From NCBI RefSeq assembly GCF_008329435.1, contig NZ_NPKN01000008.1:62001-126000 (forward strand): 64,000 bases of DNA, in the 5' to 3' direction. The translations under genes were made by a program, and so were the position numbers. The notes under the pieces are model-generated. The model was not told the origin of the DNA, did no database searches, and saw only the letters and a list, made by a program, of their open reading frames with translations. Shown in pieces: positions 42,619-52,217 of this stretch (position 1 is the stretch's first letter; each line of letters starts with the position of its first letter). This stretch comes from Rhodanobacter sp. T12-5 (lineage in GTDB: Bacteria; Pseudomonadota; Gammaproteobacteria; Xanthomonadales; Rhodanobacteraceae).

Positions 42619-44919
42619 ATGATTCGAATGACGACCAAGCCACTGCTCTTGGTGGCTTGCCTGGTGACTGCCCTGGGTGCGGCCTCTACGGCCAACGGCG
42701 ATCAGTCAGCGGGCAACATGCTCGGATTCAGCGCGAATACCGCGGCCAGCCAGCAAAAGCTGGAAGAGAGCTTTGACGCCCAGTTGCAGGCGTCGGACAT
42801 CAAGAGCTGGCTGAAGAGCATGTCCTCGGAGCCGAACCAGGTGGGTTCGCCGCATGACAAGGCGAATGCCGAGTTCGTGCTCGCGAAGTTCAAGGAGTTT
42901 GGCTGGGACGCACGTATCGAGACTTTCAGCGTGTTGTATCCGACCCCGAAAAAGGTGCAACTGCAGCTGATCGCCCCTACCCACTATGACGCCGTGTTGC
43001 GTGAGCCGCCGATTCCGGGCGATCCGTCGACCGACATCACCAAGAATGTGTTGCCGCCCTACAACGCTTACGGCGGCGACGGCGATGTGACTGGCGAATT
43101 GGTCTACGCCAATTACGGATTGCCGGACGATTACGCTGAATTGGCCAGGCATGGCATCGACGTACGCGGCAAGATTGTCATCACGCGCTACGGCGGCGGC
43201 TGGCGCGGTCTCAAGCCGGAACTCGCACAGGAACACGGCGCGATAGGTTGTCTCATCTATTCCGACCCACATGAAGATGGCTACTTCAAGGGGGATGTCT
43301 ACCCCAAGGGCAGCTGGCGTCCGGACCAGGGTGTGCAACGTGGTTCAGTCGCCAAGATGCAGGTACATCCGGGTGATCCGCTGACGCCGAATATCGGCTC
43401 GACCAAGGATGCCAAGCGTCTGGCGATCAAGGATGCCAAGACGATCCTGAAGATACCCGTGCTGCCGATTTCCTATGGCGATGCCACGCCGCTGCTTGAG
43501 GCGCTTGGCGGACCGATCGCCCCGGACAGCTGGCGCGGTTCGCTGCCGATGGCGTACCACATGGGTAGCGGCCCGGCCAAGGTGCACATGGTGGTCGAGT
43601 CGGACTGGGATCAAAAGACAATCTACGACGTGATCGCCAAGCTCAAGGGCTCGACGATGCCCGACCAGTGGATCATACGTGGCAATCATCGCGACGGTTG
43701 GGTGTTTGGCACAGAGGATCCGTTGTCCAGCCACGTGGCCATGCTGGAAGAGGCGAAGGTACTCGGCGCCATGTACAAGAAGGGCTGGCGGCCGCAACGC
43801 ACAATCGTCTACGGCAGTTGGGATGGCGAAGAACCCGGCCTGCTCGGTTCGACCGAGTGGGTCGAGACGCATGCCAAGGAACTGAGCCAGAAAGCGGTCC
43901 TGTACATCAACACGGACGGCACCTCCCGCGGTTTTCTAGGCGCTGGCGGCAGCCACTCGTTGCAACATCTGGTCAACCAGGTAGCAGCAGACGTCACCGA
44001 TCCGGAAACCAACGTGAGCGTCGAGAAACGATTGCGTGCTCACTTGATGACAACTGGCCATGAAGGCGGCTCTGCCGAAGCCAAGGCCCAGGCCAAGGCC
44101 GCGGCCTCGGGCGGTGACCTGCCAATCGAGGCCCTGGGATCAGGCTCGGATTTCACCCCGTTCCTGCAACACCTCGGTATTGCATCGCTTAATGTCGGTT
44201 TTGGCGGCGAAGGCGGCGGCGGTGTTTACCACTCTGCTTACGATACGTTCGACCATTACGCGCGCTTCAGTGACCCGAAGTTCGAATACGGGGTGACCCT
44301 GGCCAAGGTCGTTGGTCGACTGGTCATGCGGATGGCCGATGCAGACGTCTTGCCGATGCGCTTCAGCGATTTCAGCGCCAAGCTCACCGAATACATGGGC
44401 GAGTTGCATCAACTTGTCGCCAAGACGCGCGCGGCCACGGAGCAGCAGCACCGGTTGCTGGACAGCGACGCGTTCAAGCTTGCGGCAGATCCGTTGGATC
44501 CGGTCGCTCCTCCGGTGCGCGAATCCGACATGCCGCAAATTGACCTGAAGCCGCTGGATGAGTCGATCAAGAAGCTGGCGCGGAGCATGCAAGCCTATGA
44601 TGCGGCCTACAAGAAGGTGCAGGATGCCGGCTACCGGATGCCGAAGGGTCAGGAGCGGCAGTTGAATGAATTGATCGGGCGCATGGAGGCGTCGTTGACC
44701 GATCCTGCCGGCCTTCCCGGACGGACCTGGTTCAAGCACATGGTCTATGCACCTGGCATGCTCACCGGCTATGGAGTGAAGACCCTGCCGGGTGTACGTG
44801 AAGCCCTCGAGGCGCGCCGCTGGAACGAGGCGAATGAGTACGCTGGCGTCACCGCCAAGGTTATCGACGGTTATCGGGCGCAAATTGAAAAGGCCACGGC
44901 ACTCCTCAACAAGTCGTAA
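42619..44919 (+). CDS. Exported M28 peptidase, glutamate carboxypeptidase II-like
   Basis: 766 residues with the layout of PSMA/transferrin-receptor-type proteins: signal peptide (PLLLVACLVTALGAASTANG), an M28 peptidase domain interrupted by a PA (protease-associated) insertion (residues about 140-300, with LVYANYGLPDDYAELARHGIDVRGKIVITRYGG), and a C-terminal helical dimerisation domain. The two-zinc site is complete: His357 in NHRDGW, Asp367 in TEDP, Glu404 and Glu405 in WDGEEPG, Asp433 in NTDGTS and His538 in YHSAYDTF. A ribosome-binding site CCGGAGCGAG lies 5-6 bases upstream. It would release C-terminal acidic or other residues from peptides outside the cytoplasm, giving amino acids for uptake. 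Confidence 0.93.
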   Translation: MIRMTTKPLLLVACLVTALGAASTANGDQSAGNMLGFSANTAASQQKLEESFDAQLQASDIKSWLKSMSSEPNQVGSPHDKANAEFVLAKFKEFGWDARIETFSVLYPTPKKVQLQLIAPTHYDAVLREPPIPGDPSTDITKNVLPPYNAYGGDGDVTGELVYANYGLPDDYAELARHGIDVRGKIVITRYGGGWRGLKPELAQEHGAIGCLIYSDPHEDGYFKGDVYPKGSWRPDQGVQRGSVAKMQVHPGDPLTPNIGSTKDAKRLAIKDAKTILKIPVLPISYGDATPLLEALGGPIAPDSWRGSLPMAYHMGSGPAKVHMVVESDWDQKTIYDVIAKLKGSTMPDQWIIRGNHRDGWVFGTEDPLSSHVAMLEEAKVLGAMYKKGWRPQRTIVYGSWDGEEPGLLGSTEWVETHAKELSQKAVLYINTDGTSRGFLGAGGSHSLQHLVNQVAADVTDPETNVSVEKRLRAHLMTTGHEGGSAEAKAQAKAAASGGDLPIEALGSGSDFTPFLQHLGIASLNVGFGGEGGGGVYHSAYDTFDHYARFSDPKFEYGVTLAKVVGRLVMRMADADVLPMRFSDFSAKLTEYMGELHQLVAKTRAATEQQHRLLDSDAFKLAADPLDPVAPPVRESDMPQIDLKPLDESIKKLARSMQAYDAAYKKVQDAGYRMPKGQERQLNELIGRMEASLTDPAGLPGRTWFKHMVYAPGMLTGYGVKTLPGVREALEARRWNEANEYAGVTAKVIDGYRAQIEKATALLNKS

Positions 44920-44968
44920 TACGGGTCATTGCGCCCGTTTGCGATGGAGCCGGATGTTCGACGTGACC

Positions 44969-45011
44969 CCGCAGTGCATTGACGCCCGCAAGAGCCGCCA
45001 ATGCACTGCGG
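44969..45011. terminator. Perfect 13-bp hairpin after the M28 gene
   Basis: CCGCAGTGCATTG (44969-44981) pairs exactly with CAATGCACTGCGG (44999-45011) around a 17-base loop, without a T-run. It follows the M28 stop by 49 bp in a 430-bp gene-free gap between convergent genes. A second perfect palindrome, CATGCTTGCGCAAGCATG, lies at 45298-45315 close to the end of the convergent sortilin-like gene. Confidence 0.65.
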
Positions 45012-45349
45012 TCGGATCGGGTTCCTGGTCAGAGTTCGTGGCCCCGCGACTGTTGGCTGACGCCGTTGTGACCGGCTTGCGGGGCAACAACACCGCACGC
45101 GGTTTCATAACGCCTGAAGACGCCCCAAGGCGGCTGTCTCGCCAACTGCCCGATCGCCCTGCCTTCGTCGTCGCCATCTGCAAGGCTGGTTGTTTTGACG
45201 GCGGCTACGATCAATTTATGCAAGCAGCAAATCGGGAAACCGGGTTCATCTGGTCTTCGGGCAGCGGGCCCGCTTCCTGTTTGCTAATCGAGACGGCCAT
45301 GCTTGCGCAAGCATGCGTCCGCTGCCATCGCCGCTCGCCACACTGCACG

Positions 45350-48300
45350 TCAGTGGGCGTGGTCGACCTCCGGTAGTCCGGCCAGGCGCAGCTTGACGTC
45401 CAGTTGCGCCACATCCTTGGTCTTGAACTGGTCCCAGCGAGCAATGGTCGCGCTGACGATCTGCCTCACCTTGTCCAGGCCGGAGACTCTTGCCGCGGTG
45501 GGCGCGCCGCTGCTCTCCTGGGTTGTTTTCGAGATTCCATCCAGAATCTGTGCAAGTCCCATCAAGCTGTTCGTGGCCGGTGCCGCATCACCCACACCGG
45601 TCGTATCCGGGAGCGGCGGCGGGGCATGGCCCTCGATCTCGCGTGCGTGCTTGTCCACCACAGCGATCTCAGCCGCAATTCCCTTCTTGCCTGACGCCTG
45701 CCGCCGCAGCTTCTGAAGTTGCGTGCGCAAATGTGCCACATCGATTTGTGCCTCGGCCACCTCGGTTTGCAGACCAATGATCTGCTGCATCATCCGGGTT
45801 TGCGCCTGAAGTGCGGCCGGATCCTGTCGGGTGCCGGCATGCTGTTCGACTGTCAACGGCTGGGTATAACTGTTCCCGTCCACGGTCAGTTTGACCGTGT
45901 ACTCACCGGGCAGAACCCGGTAGCCGCCGAAGCCGTGCGCTCCCGTGGCCACGGCGCGCAGATCCCAACTGAAGCGATGCATGCCGGACGCAGCCGGCAA
46001 CGGCGGCGGATTGCTTCGCCAGATCGCCGGCACGTTCAGGCTCTTCGGATCTACCTCGGGATACGTCGTGTCACTCGAGTAGTGCCGGATGACCTTGCCG
46101 CCCGCATCGAGGATGTCCAGCATGACTGGGCCTTTGGTCGCGGACTTCAGGTAGTAGTCCAGCAGCGCGCCCTTCATGCGCGGCGCACCCGAAGCGATGT
46201 CGAGTGGGGTCAGGTTGGTGGCTACGACCAGGTTTGTGTCTCGGTTGGGATGGTCGTCGCCCGGCCGGAGGATCGCCACTTCCGGCTTGAACAGGTGGAC
46301 GTTCGACCGGGCAATGGCGCTGTCGAGCTGATGCAGCGGGCTCAGGTCGTCCAGAATCCACAGCGAACGGCCGAAGGTGGCGATCGCAACGGAATTGGCA
46401 TGAAAGGCGAAATCCCGGATTTCCACCACCGGCATGTTCAATCGCAATGACTGCCACTGATTGCCGTCATCGAAGGATACGTAGACGCCGATGGACGTAC
46501 CGGCAAACAGCAGGCCCTTGCGATCGGGGTCCTCCCGGACCGCCTGTACGTAAGCATGTGCAGGAAGGCCCTTGGTCACTTCCTGCCAGGTCTTGCCCGC
46601 GTCACGCGTGCGCAACACATGTGGCGTGAAGTCGTTTAGGCGATGCCGATCAATCGCCGCATAAACGGTGTTCGCATCGAAATGCGAAGCGTCCATCATG
46701 ATCACCTTGCTCCAGGCGGTGACCTCGCGTGGCGTGACGTTTTGCCAATGATCTCCGCTGTCACGGGTAATCCAGATCTGGCCGTCATCGGTACCTGCCC
46801 AGACTGTGTCCGCCTGCAGTGGCGACGGCGCAATCGCGTAGATCACACCCCAGTGCGAGTCACCGGTTTTTTGCAGGTAGCTGGTATCGGCCGCAGTGGC
46901 CGGATCCAGATTGGCGGGGACACCGGGGTGTGCCCGGGTCAGGTCCGGGCTGATCTTTTTCCAGTGTTCCCCCTTATCGATGCTCTTGAACAGGAACTGG
47001 TTGGAGAAGTACAACGCGTGCCCTTCCGCCAGCGAGAATACCGTTGGCAAGGTCCACGTATGCCGGAATGCCACGCCCGGATAGGCCTGCCACGGCGTCA
47101 CGACTTTCTTCACGCCGGTGATCTGGTTGCAGCGCGTCAGCGTGTTGTCATTGAGATCGTAGAGCAGCGTGGTGGCGTAGAGGTCCGCCTTGCTGTCCGG
47201 ATCCATGGCGAACATGTCGCTTTCACCTCCGGTGCAGGTACGCGCCCACTGGCGGTAGGTTATGCGCCCCTCGGGTACGTCCGTGACCACACCCCAGGAG
47301 CCGCTATCCTGTTGCGCGCCATACACCCAGAACGGATCACGGTTGTCGGCAATCACGTGATAGAACTGGCCAGTGGGCTGGTTATGCCAATCGCTCCAGT
47401 TGCGCGTGCCGTTCACACTCACGATGGTGCCCTGGTCACTGCTGAGGGCCATGCGGTCCGGATCGTCGGGATTGATCCACAGGCGATGATAATCATCGCC
47501 ACCGGCGGTGCCCTTGATCGCATCGAAACTCTTGCCGCCGTCGGTCGAACGGTAAACCGACGTGTTCATGATGTAGAGCTTGTCCTGGTTTTTAGGATCC
47601 ACCGTGACGCGATCGAAGTACCAGCCACGGCCCCAGATGCGGGCCTCGCCATCGGCCAGTTTCCAGGTCGCACCCGCATCATCGGAGCGATAGAGACCAC
47701 CCTGGTCGGCATCAAGAATGGCGTAGACACGATTGCTGTTGGTCGGTGCCACGGCCAGTCCGATCTTGCCCAGGCCGGCAGTCGGCAAACCGTTGGTGAG
47801 ATGCGTCCAGTTCGCGCCGCCGTCGGTGGATTTGTAGACACCGCTGCCGGGTCCATTCGCGGGCGGGTACACATTCCACGGCGGACGGCGTGTTGCCCAC
47901 AGCGCCGCGTAAATCACCTGGGCGTTGTCCGGCGCGAACGTGACATCGATAGCGCCCACGTCCGGATTCTTGTACAGCACCTTTTGCCATGAGCTGCCGC
48001 CGTCGTTCGAGCGGTAGATTCCCCGCTCCGGATTGGCGGCATACAGGTTTCCAAGTACCGCAACGAACAGACGATCCGGATTGGCCGGGTCCACGATGAT
48101 GTGGCTTATGTGCATGCTCCGGTCCAGGCCGATATGCGTCCAGCTCTTGCCCGCATCGGTGGATCTGTACATGCCGTCGCCGTAGGAAATCTGCGAGCGC
48201 GGATCGGACTCGCCCGTGCCCACATAGATGATGTCGGGATTGGACGGCGCCACCGCGATCGCGCCAATCGAGGCAATCGGCGCATCATCGAAGATCGGGT

Positions 48301-48559
48301 CCCAGGTGATGCCCGCGTTGTCGGTCTTCCATACACCACCGTCGACTGCCCCGGAATAAAAGACGTTGGGCTGACTGCGGACCCCCGCCACGGCCACGGT
48401 GCGGCCGGCGCGGAATGGTCCGAGCAAACGCCACTGCAGGCCGGAAAGGAGGCTGGGGTCGTATTTCTGGGCACTGACGGTCACCGGGAGCATCGTGGCA
48501 ACCATGGCAGCGGCCGATGCAATCCACAGCAAGCGCCGCGCGCGGGGCCAAATAATCAT
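45350..48559 (-). CDS. VPS10/sortilin-like BNR-repeat exported protein B
   Basis: 1069 residues from the ATG at 48559, with GGGAG 7-8 bases upstream and a signal peptide (LLWIASAAAMVATMLPVTVSA). Asp-boxes recur: KTDNAGITW, RSTDAGKSW, RSNDGGSSW, KSTDGGANW, RSDDAGATW, RSTDGGKSF, ITRDSGDHW, RTRDAGKTW. Distinctive segments are VVEIRDFAFHANSVAIATFGRSLWILDD near residue 750 and a C-terminal coiled region (TRMMQQIIGLQTEVAEAQIDVAHLRTQLQKL). It is divergent in sequence from copies A and D. Together with copy C it forms a leftward pair with a 192-bp gap. Confidence 0.9.
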   Translation of the reverse strand: MIIWPRARRLLWIASAAAMVATMLPVTVSAQKYDPSLLSGLQWRLLGPFRAGRTVAVAGVRSQPNVFYSGAVDGGVWKTDNAGITWDPIFDDAPIASIGAIAVAPSNPDIIYVGTGESDPRSQISYGDGMYRSTDAGKSWTHIGLDRSMHISHIIVDPANPDRLFVAVLGNLYAANPERGIYRSNDGGSSWQKVLYKNPDVGAIDVTFAPDNAQVIYAALWATRRPPWNVYPPANGPGSGVYKSTDGGANWTHLTNGLPTAGLGKIGLAVAPTNSNRVYAILDADQGGLYRSDDAGATWKLADGEARIWGRGWYFDRVTVDPKNQDKLYIMNTSVYRSTDGGKSFDAIKGTAGGDDYHRLWINPDDPDRMALSSDQGTIVSVNGTRNWSDWHNQPTGQFYHVIADNRDPFWVYGAQQDSGSWGVVTDVPEGRITYRQWARTCTGGESDMFAMDPDSKADLYATTLLYDLNDNTLTRCNQITGVKKVVTPWQAYPGVAFRHTWTLPTVFSLAEGHALYFSNQFLFKSIDKGEHWKKISPDLTRAHPGVPANLDPATAADTSYLQKTGDSHWGVIYAIAPSPLQADTVWAGTDDGQIWITRDSGDHWQNVTPREVTAWSKVIMMDASHFDANTVYAAIDRHRLNDFTPHVLRTRDAGKTWQEVTKGLPAHAYVQAVREDPDRKGLLFAGTSIGVYVSFDDGNQWQSLRLNMPVVEIRDFAFHANSVAIATFGRSLWILDDLSPLHQLDSAIARSNVHLFKPEVAILRPGDDHPNRDTNLVVATNLTPLDIASGAPRMKGALLDYYLKSATKGPVMLDILDAGGKVIRHYSSDTTYPEVDPKSLNVPAIWRSNPPPLPAASGMHRFSWDLRAVATGAHGFGGYRVLPGEYTVKLTVDGNSYTQPLTVEQHAGTRQDPAALQAQTRMMQQIIGLQTEVAEAQIDVAHLRTQLQKLRRQASGKKGIAAEIAVVDKHAREIEGHAPPPLPDTTGVGDAAPATNSLMGLAQILDGISKTTQESSGAPTAARVSGLDKVRQIVSATIARWDQFKTKDVAQLDVKLRLAGLPEVDHAH

Positions 48560-48751
48560 GTGAGCACTCCCGATGGAATTACGTACAAAGGCTGGCCCAC
48601 ACAGAAATCGGTTTGCACGCCAGCGGCGGGCAACAGCCAGTAGCCGCACATCGATGCATGCTGCCGCCTGGACCGGTTCTTCCGTGACGCGCAAAGCACT
48701 GACCGATTTCCCGCGTATCCCGGAAAAGGAAACATGCGGAACGCGCTGCGG

Positions 48752-51736
48752 TCAGTGGCCAAGCGCGGCGAGCACCTGTCGATGCAGGTCCGCAGCCGTC
48801 GACATCTGCTGCGTCGTTGGTGGCGCCAAGGCCGACACGGCACCATATTGACCGCCATAAATGGAGCTGTAGGCTGCGCCAAGTGCCGAATTCAGTTTCC
48901 GCAAGGCATCGACCTTGCTGCCCTTGGCCTTTGCTTCCTGCAACGCGTCAAACGTGCGGTTCATGTCGTCGACGAGCTGGGTCGCCACGTCGAATTGCTG
49001 CGCAAGCCCTGCGATCGGTGTATCGACTCGCGGGTCCATGCGCAGCGTCAGTGGCTGCGTCTGGGTTTTGCCGTCCACGGTGAGCTTGACGGTGTATTCG
49101 CCCGGCACGGCCGAGGGCCCGGGAGGTCCAAGCGGCGTGTCATGCAGGATCACTGAAATCGGCGCGCTCCGGCGCAACGACTTCGGCGCCGGATAGTTCA
49201 GGTCCCAGACGATGCGGTGCATGCCTGCGTTCGACGGGAGTGCCAGAGGCGGACGCAGCCAATAGGTGGGGAAGTTGAGAGTGCCGGGATCAACCGGCTT
49301 GGGCTGATCTGCCGAGGACAGGTGGAAGGCGAGCCTGCCGGCCGCGTCGTAGACCTCCAGTGTCACCGGTCCACGGGTATCTGCTTTCAGGTAATAGTCG
49401 AGGATCGCACCGTCCGGCGGATTCTGGCCTGCGGGGGTCTCCTTCGGCATCTGGGTGTCGGTATAGGTGTTGCGCAAAACCTGGTAGGCAGCAGCCGGTT
49501 TGTAGAGATAGCCAGGATCGGCGGCCTCGGCTGCGGCGATCTGGCGCAGCGGGGTGATGTCGTCGAGAATCCAGAACGAACGGCCATGCGTGCCCAGCAC
49601 CACATCGTTGTCGTGGATCACCAGGTCGCGCATCGAAGTCTGTGGCAGGTTGAGCTGCAGCGATTGCCAGTGATCGCCATCATCCGTCGAATACCACACG
49701 GCGCGTTCCGTTCCCGCGATCAGCAGCCCCTTCTGTTCGGGATCCTCGCGCACCACGTTCGCCGAGGCGTTGTCGGGCAAGCCATTGACGATCAGCTTCC
49801 AGGTCTTGCCGCCATCGTGGGTGCGGTAGATGTACGGTTTCAGATCGTCCAGGCGGAAGCGGTTGACGGCGGCGTACGCGGTCTGGTCGTCGAAATGCGA
49901 AGCGACCAGCATCGACACCTTGCTCCACGGTGTCATGGCCTTGGGCGTGACATTGGCCCAATGCTTGCCGGCGTCGCGGGTGATCCAGATGAGGCCGTCA
50001 TCGGTACCGACCCAGATCGTATCCACGTTCTTGAAAGACGGCCCGATGCTGTAGATCACGCCGCGGTGATGGAGCGGGTTCTCATGGCTGCCGAACACTC
50101 CCAGCGTGGATGGCAACCCCGGGTTGGAGCGTGACAGGTCGGGGCTGATCTTCTGCCAGCTCTGGCCGCCATTGGTGGTCTTGAACAGGACGTTCATCCC
50201 GTAATACAGCAGGTGCGGATCGGCCGGTGAGAACAACAGGGGCGCCGTTCGGTTGGTACGGTACTGGTCCCCGACAACTTGCGGGCCTACAAACTGGCTC
50301 TGCCCGGTGACCCAGTCGTAACGGGTGACATCACCGCCATAGACGATGTTCGGATCCAGAGGGTCGGGTGCCACGTACGCATGCTCCCCCGCGCCGACCG
50401 GATGCCAGTCGCGAAGTGTGATCTGACCGTCATTGCTCCGGCTCGAACTTCCCACCGAGCCACTGTCCTGCTGGGAGCTGTAGACGCGGTAAGGAAAGAC
50501 GTTATCGGTAATGATGTGGTACGAGGAGGCGGTTGGCTGGTTGTACCAGGAGCTCCAGGTCTGGCCGCCGTCAACCGTCAGCGTGGCGCCCTGGTCCACG
50601 CCCAGCAGGATGATCTTCGGGTTCGAGGGGTTGATCCAGATGCGGTGATAGTCATCTCCACCGGGCGCACCCTTGATGGCGCTGAAGCTCTTTCCTGCAT
50701 CCATCGAGCGATAGAAAGACGTGCTGGCCACATAAATCTCGTCGGGATTGTCGGGCGCGACGGCGACTTCGGCGAAGTCTGCTCCGCGACCGTAGATGCG
50801 TTCCTCGTGGTTGACGCGATGGAAGGTCTGGCCCGCGTCGTCGGAAAGATATGTTCCACCAAAGTCGGGCGGAGCCTGCACCTGTGCATAGACGCGCATG
50901 GGATCGCTTGGCGCGATGCCGATACCAATCCGGCCAAGGCCCTGCGCCACGCTCGGCAGGCCCTGTCCGATCTGATTCCAGGTGTTGCCGCCATCAGTGG
51001 ACTTGAACACGCCGCTGCCAGGACCATTGATGGAGGTATTCTCTGACTTCATCGACCACGGCGGCGTGCGTCCGGCCCACAACACGGCGTAGACAATCTG
51101 CGCATTTTTCGGGTCCAGCGCGACCTGTACCGCTCCGACATTCGGATTCTTGTACAACACCTTCTCGAACGACTTGCCGCCATCGGTCGAGCGGAACACG
51201 CCGCGCTCCGGATTCGGGCCGTAGGGATGCCCGAGTACGGCCACGAACAAGCGGTTGGCATCATGGGGATCCACTACCACCGAAGCGATTTGCTGACTAT
51301 CGCGAAGGCCGAGGTGCACCCAGGTCTTGCCGGCGTCCGTGGATTTGTACATCCCGTCGCCAGTGGAAAGATCCGGCCGCAACAGGCCTTCGCCGGAGCC
51401 CACGTAGATCACGTTCGGATCCGACGGCGCCACTTCAAGATCGCCCACCGAATTGTTTTCATCGCCCTTGAACAGCGGCTCCCAGGTCACACCATAGTTT
51501 TCGGACTTCCATACCCCGCCATTGTTGGGCGCCATGTAGAAGACATTCGGCTGCATTGCCGTGCCGGAAACCCCCACCGTGCGGCCTCCCCGAAACGGCC
51601 CAATCAACCGCCACTGCATCCCGCTTTGCTCGTCTGGTCCCGGGTGCTGAGCCCACACGGGAAGTGCCAGCAGGGTCAGCGTCGAAAGCAGCAACGCGGA
51701 ACACAGCTTTATCGCGGGGTTGCGTGTTGCTTGCAT
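48752..51736 (-). CDS. VPS10/sortilin-like BNR-repeat exported protein C
   Basis: 994 residues. A signal peptide (LCSALLLSTLTLLALPVWA) is followed by the shared opening SGMQWRLIGPFRGGRTVGVSG, NNGGVWKSENYGVTW and Asp-boxes KSTDAGKTW, RSTDGGKSF, KSTDGGNTW, TTNGGQSW, ITRDAGKHW and RTHDGGKTW. It ends with VVLGTHGRSFWILDD, the beta-domain GEYTVKLTVDGKTQTQPLTLRMDPRVD and a short helical tail; shorter at the C-terminus than A and D. GAGG precedes the ATG. It is upstream of copy B on the same strand and divergent from copy D across 481 bp. Confidence 0.9.
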   Translation of the reverse strand: MQATRNPAIKLCSALLLSTLTLLALPVWAQHPGPDEQSGMQWRLIGPFRGGRTVGVSGTAMQPNVFYMAPNNGGVWKSENYGVTWEPLFKGDENNSVGDLEVAPSDPNVIYVGSGEGLLRPDLSTGDGMYKSTDAGKTWVHLGLRDSQQIASVVVDPHDANRLFVAVLGHPYGPNPERGVFRSTDGGKSFEKVLYKNPNVGAVQVALDPKNAQIVYAVLWAGRTPPWSMKSENTSINGPGSGVFKSTDGGNTWNQIGQGLPSVAQGLGRIGIGIAPSDPMRVYAQVQAPPDFGGTYLSDDAGQTFHRVNHEERIYGRGADFAEVAVAPDNPDEIYVASTSFYRSMDAGKSFSAIKGAPGGDDYHRIWINPSNPKIILLGVDQGATLTVDGGQTWSSWYNQPTASSYHIITDNVFPYRVYSSQQDSGSVGSSSRSNDGQITLRDWHPVGAGEHAYVAPDPLDPNIVYGGDVTRYDWVTGQSQFVGPQVVGDQYRTNRTAPLLFSPADPHLLYYGMNVLFKTTNGGQSWQKISPDLSRSNPGLPSTLGVFGSHENPLHHRGVIYSIGPSFKNVDTIWVGTDDGLIWITRDAGKHWANVTPKAMTPWSKVSMLVASHFDDQTAYAAVNRFRLDDLKPYIYRTHDGGKTWKLIVNGLPDNASANVVREDPEQKGLLIAGTERAVWYSTDDGDHWQSLQLNLPQTSMRDLVIHDNDVVLGTHGRSFWILDDITPLRQIAAAEAADPGYLYKPAAAYQVLRNTYTDTQMPKETPAGQNPPDGAILDYYLKADTRGPVTLEVYDAAGRLAFHLSSADQPKPVDPGTLNFPTYWLRPPLALPSNAGMHRIVWDLNYPAPKSLRRSAPISVILHDTPLGPPGPSAVPGEYTVKLTVDGKTQTQPLTLRMDPRVDTPIAGLAQQFDVATQLVDDMNRTFDALQEAKAKGSKVDALRKLNSALGAAYSSIYGGQYGAVSALAPPTTQQMSTAADLHRQVLAALGH

Positions 51737-52217
51737 GAATCTGTCCTCAATCCGGGTGTGGTACGCCCTGCGACACGAACGCCACGAACATCAAGATAGT
51801 GATTGCAGGAAATTGCCGAAAACCTGAAGCGAGCCCCCTGCCGGACCAACCAACGCGCCTCAAGATTCCGAATGCCCCGGCAAGGGCGAAGCAACGCGCA
51901 TCCAAGGAATCACACCGTCGCCCACGCCGCGAAGTGCCTTGACCCCCGGCCCCGCCCGATGGTCGTGCACAGTATGTCCCTTGCACAATATGCCGGAAGT
52001 CCTCCAATCCGGAGTGGCGCGGCACGCGGACCGGTCCACCAGCGGAGTCGGCTACGCGGCCATCAGCGTTACGGCCCCGGAACATTCTCTGGCTTGCTGT
52101 TGCTCACCCTGCGCAGCCGTCATGGGTCCTCGAAAAGGCGGCAGGTTGGCCGCTCCACCTTTCGATGCTAGTGTTCCGCGACAAACCCGCCCCCAACTGA
52201 AGCCGAAGGCAAGACCC
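51737..52217. other. Divergent promoter region between sortilin-like copies C and D
   Basis: This 481-bp stretch lies between the starts of the leftward copy C and the rightward copy D and has no supported gene; a frame open from 51939 into copy D lacks a signal peptide and family similarity before 52218. It should contain promoters for both genes, but no strong -35/-10 pair could be singled out. Confidence 0.45.
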
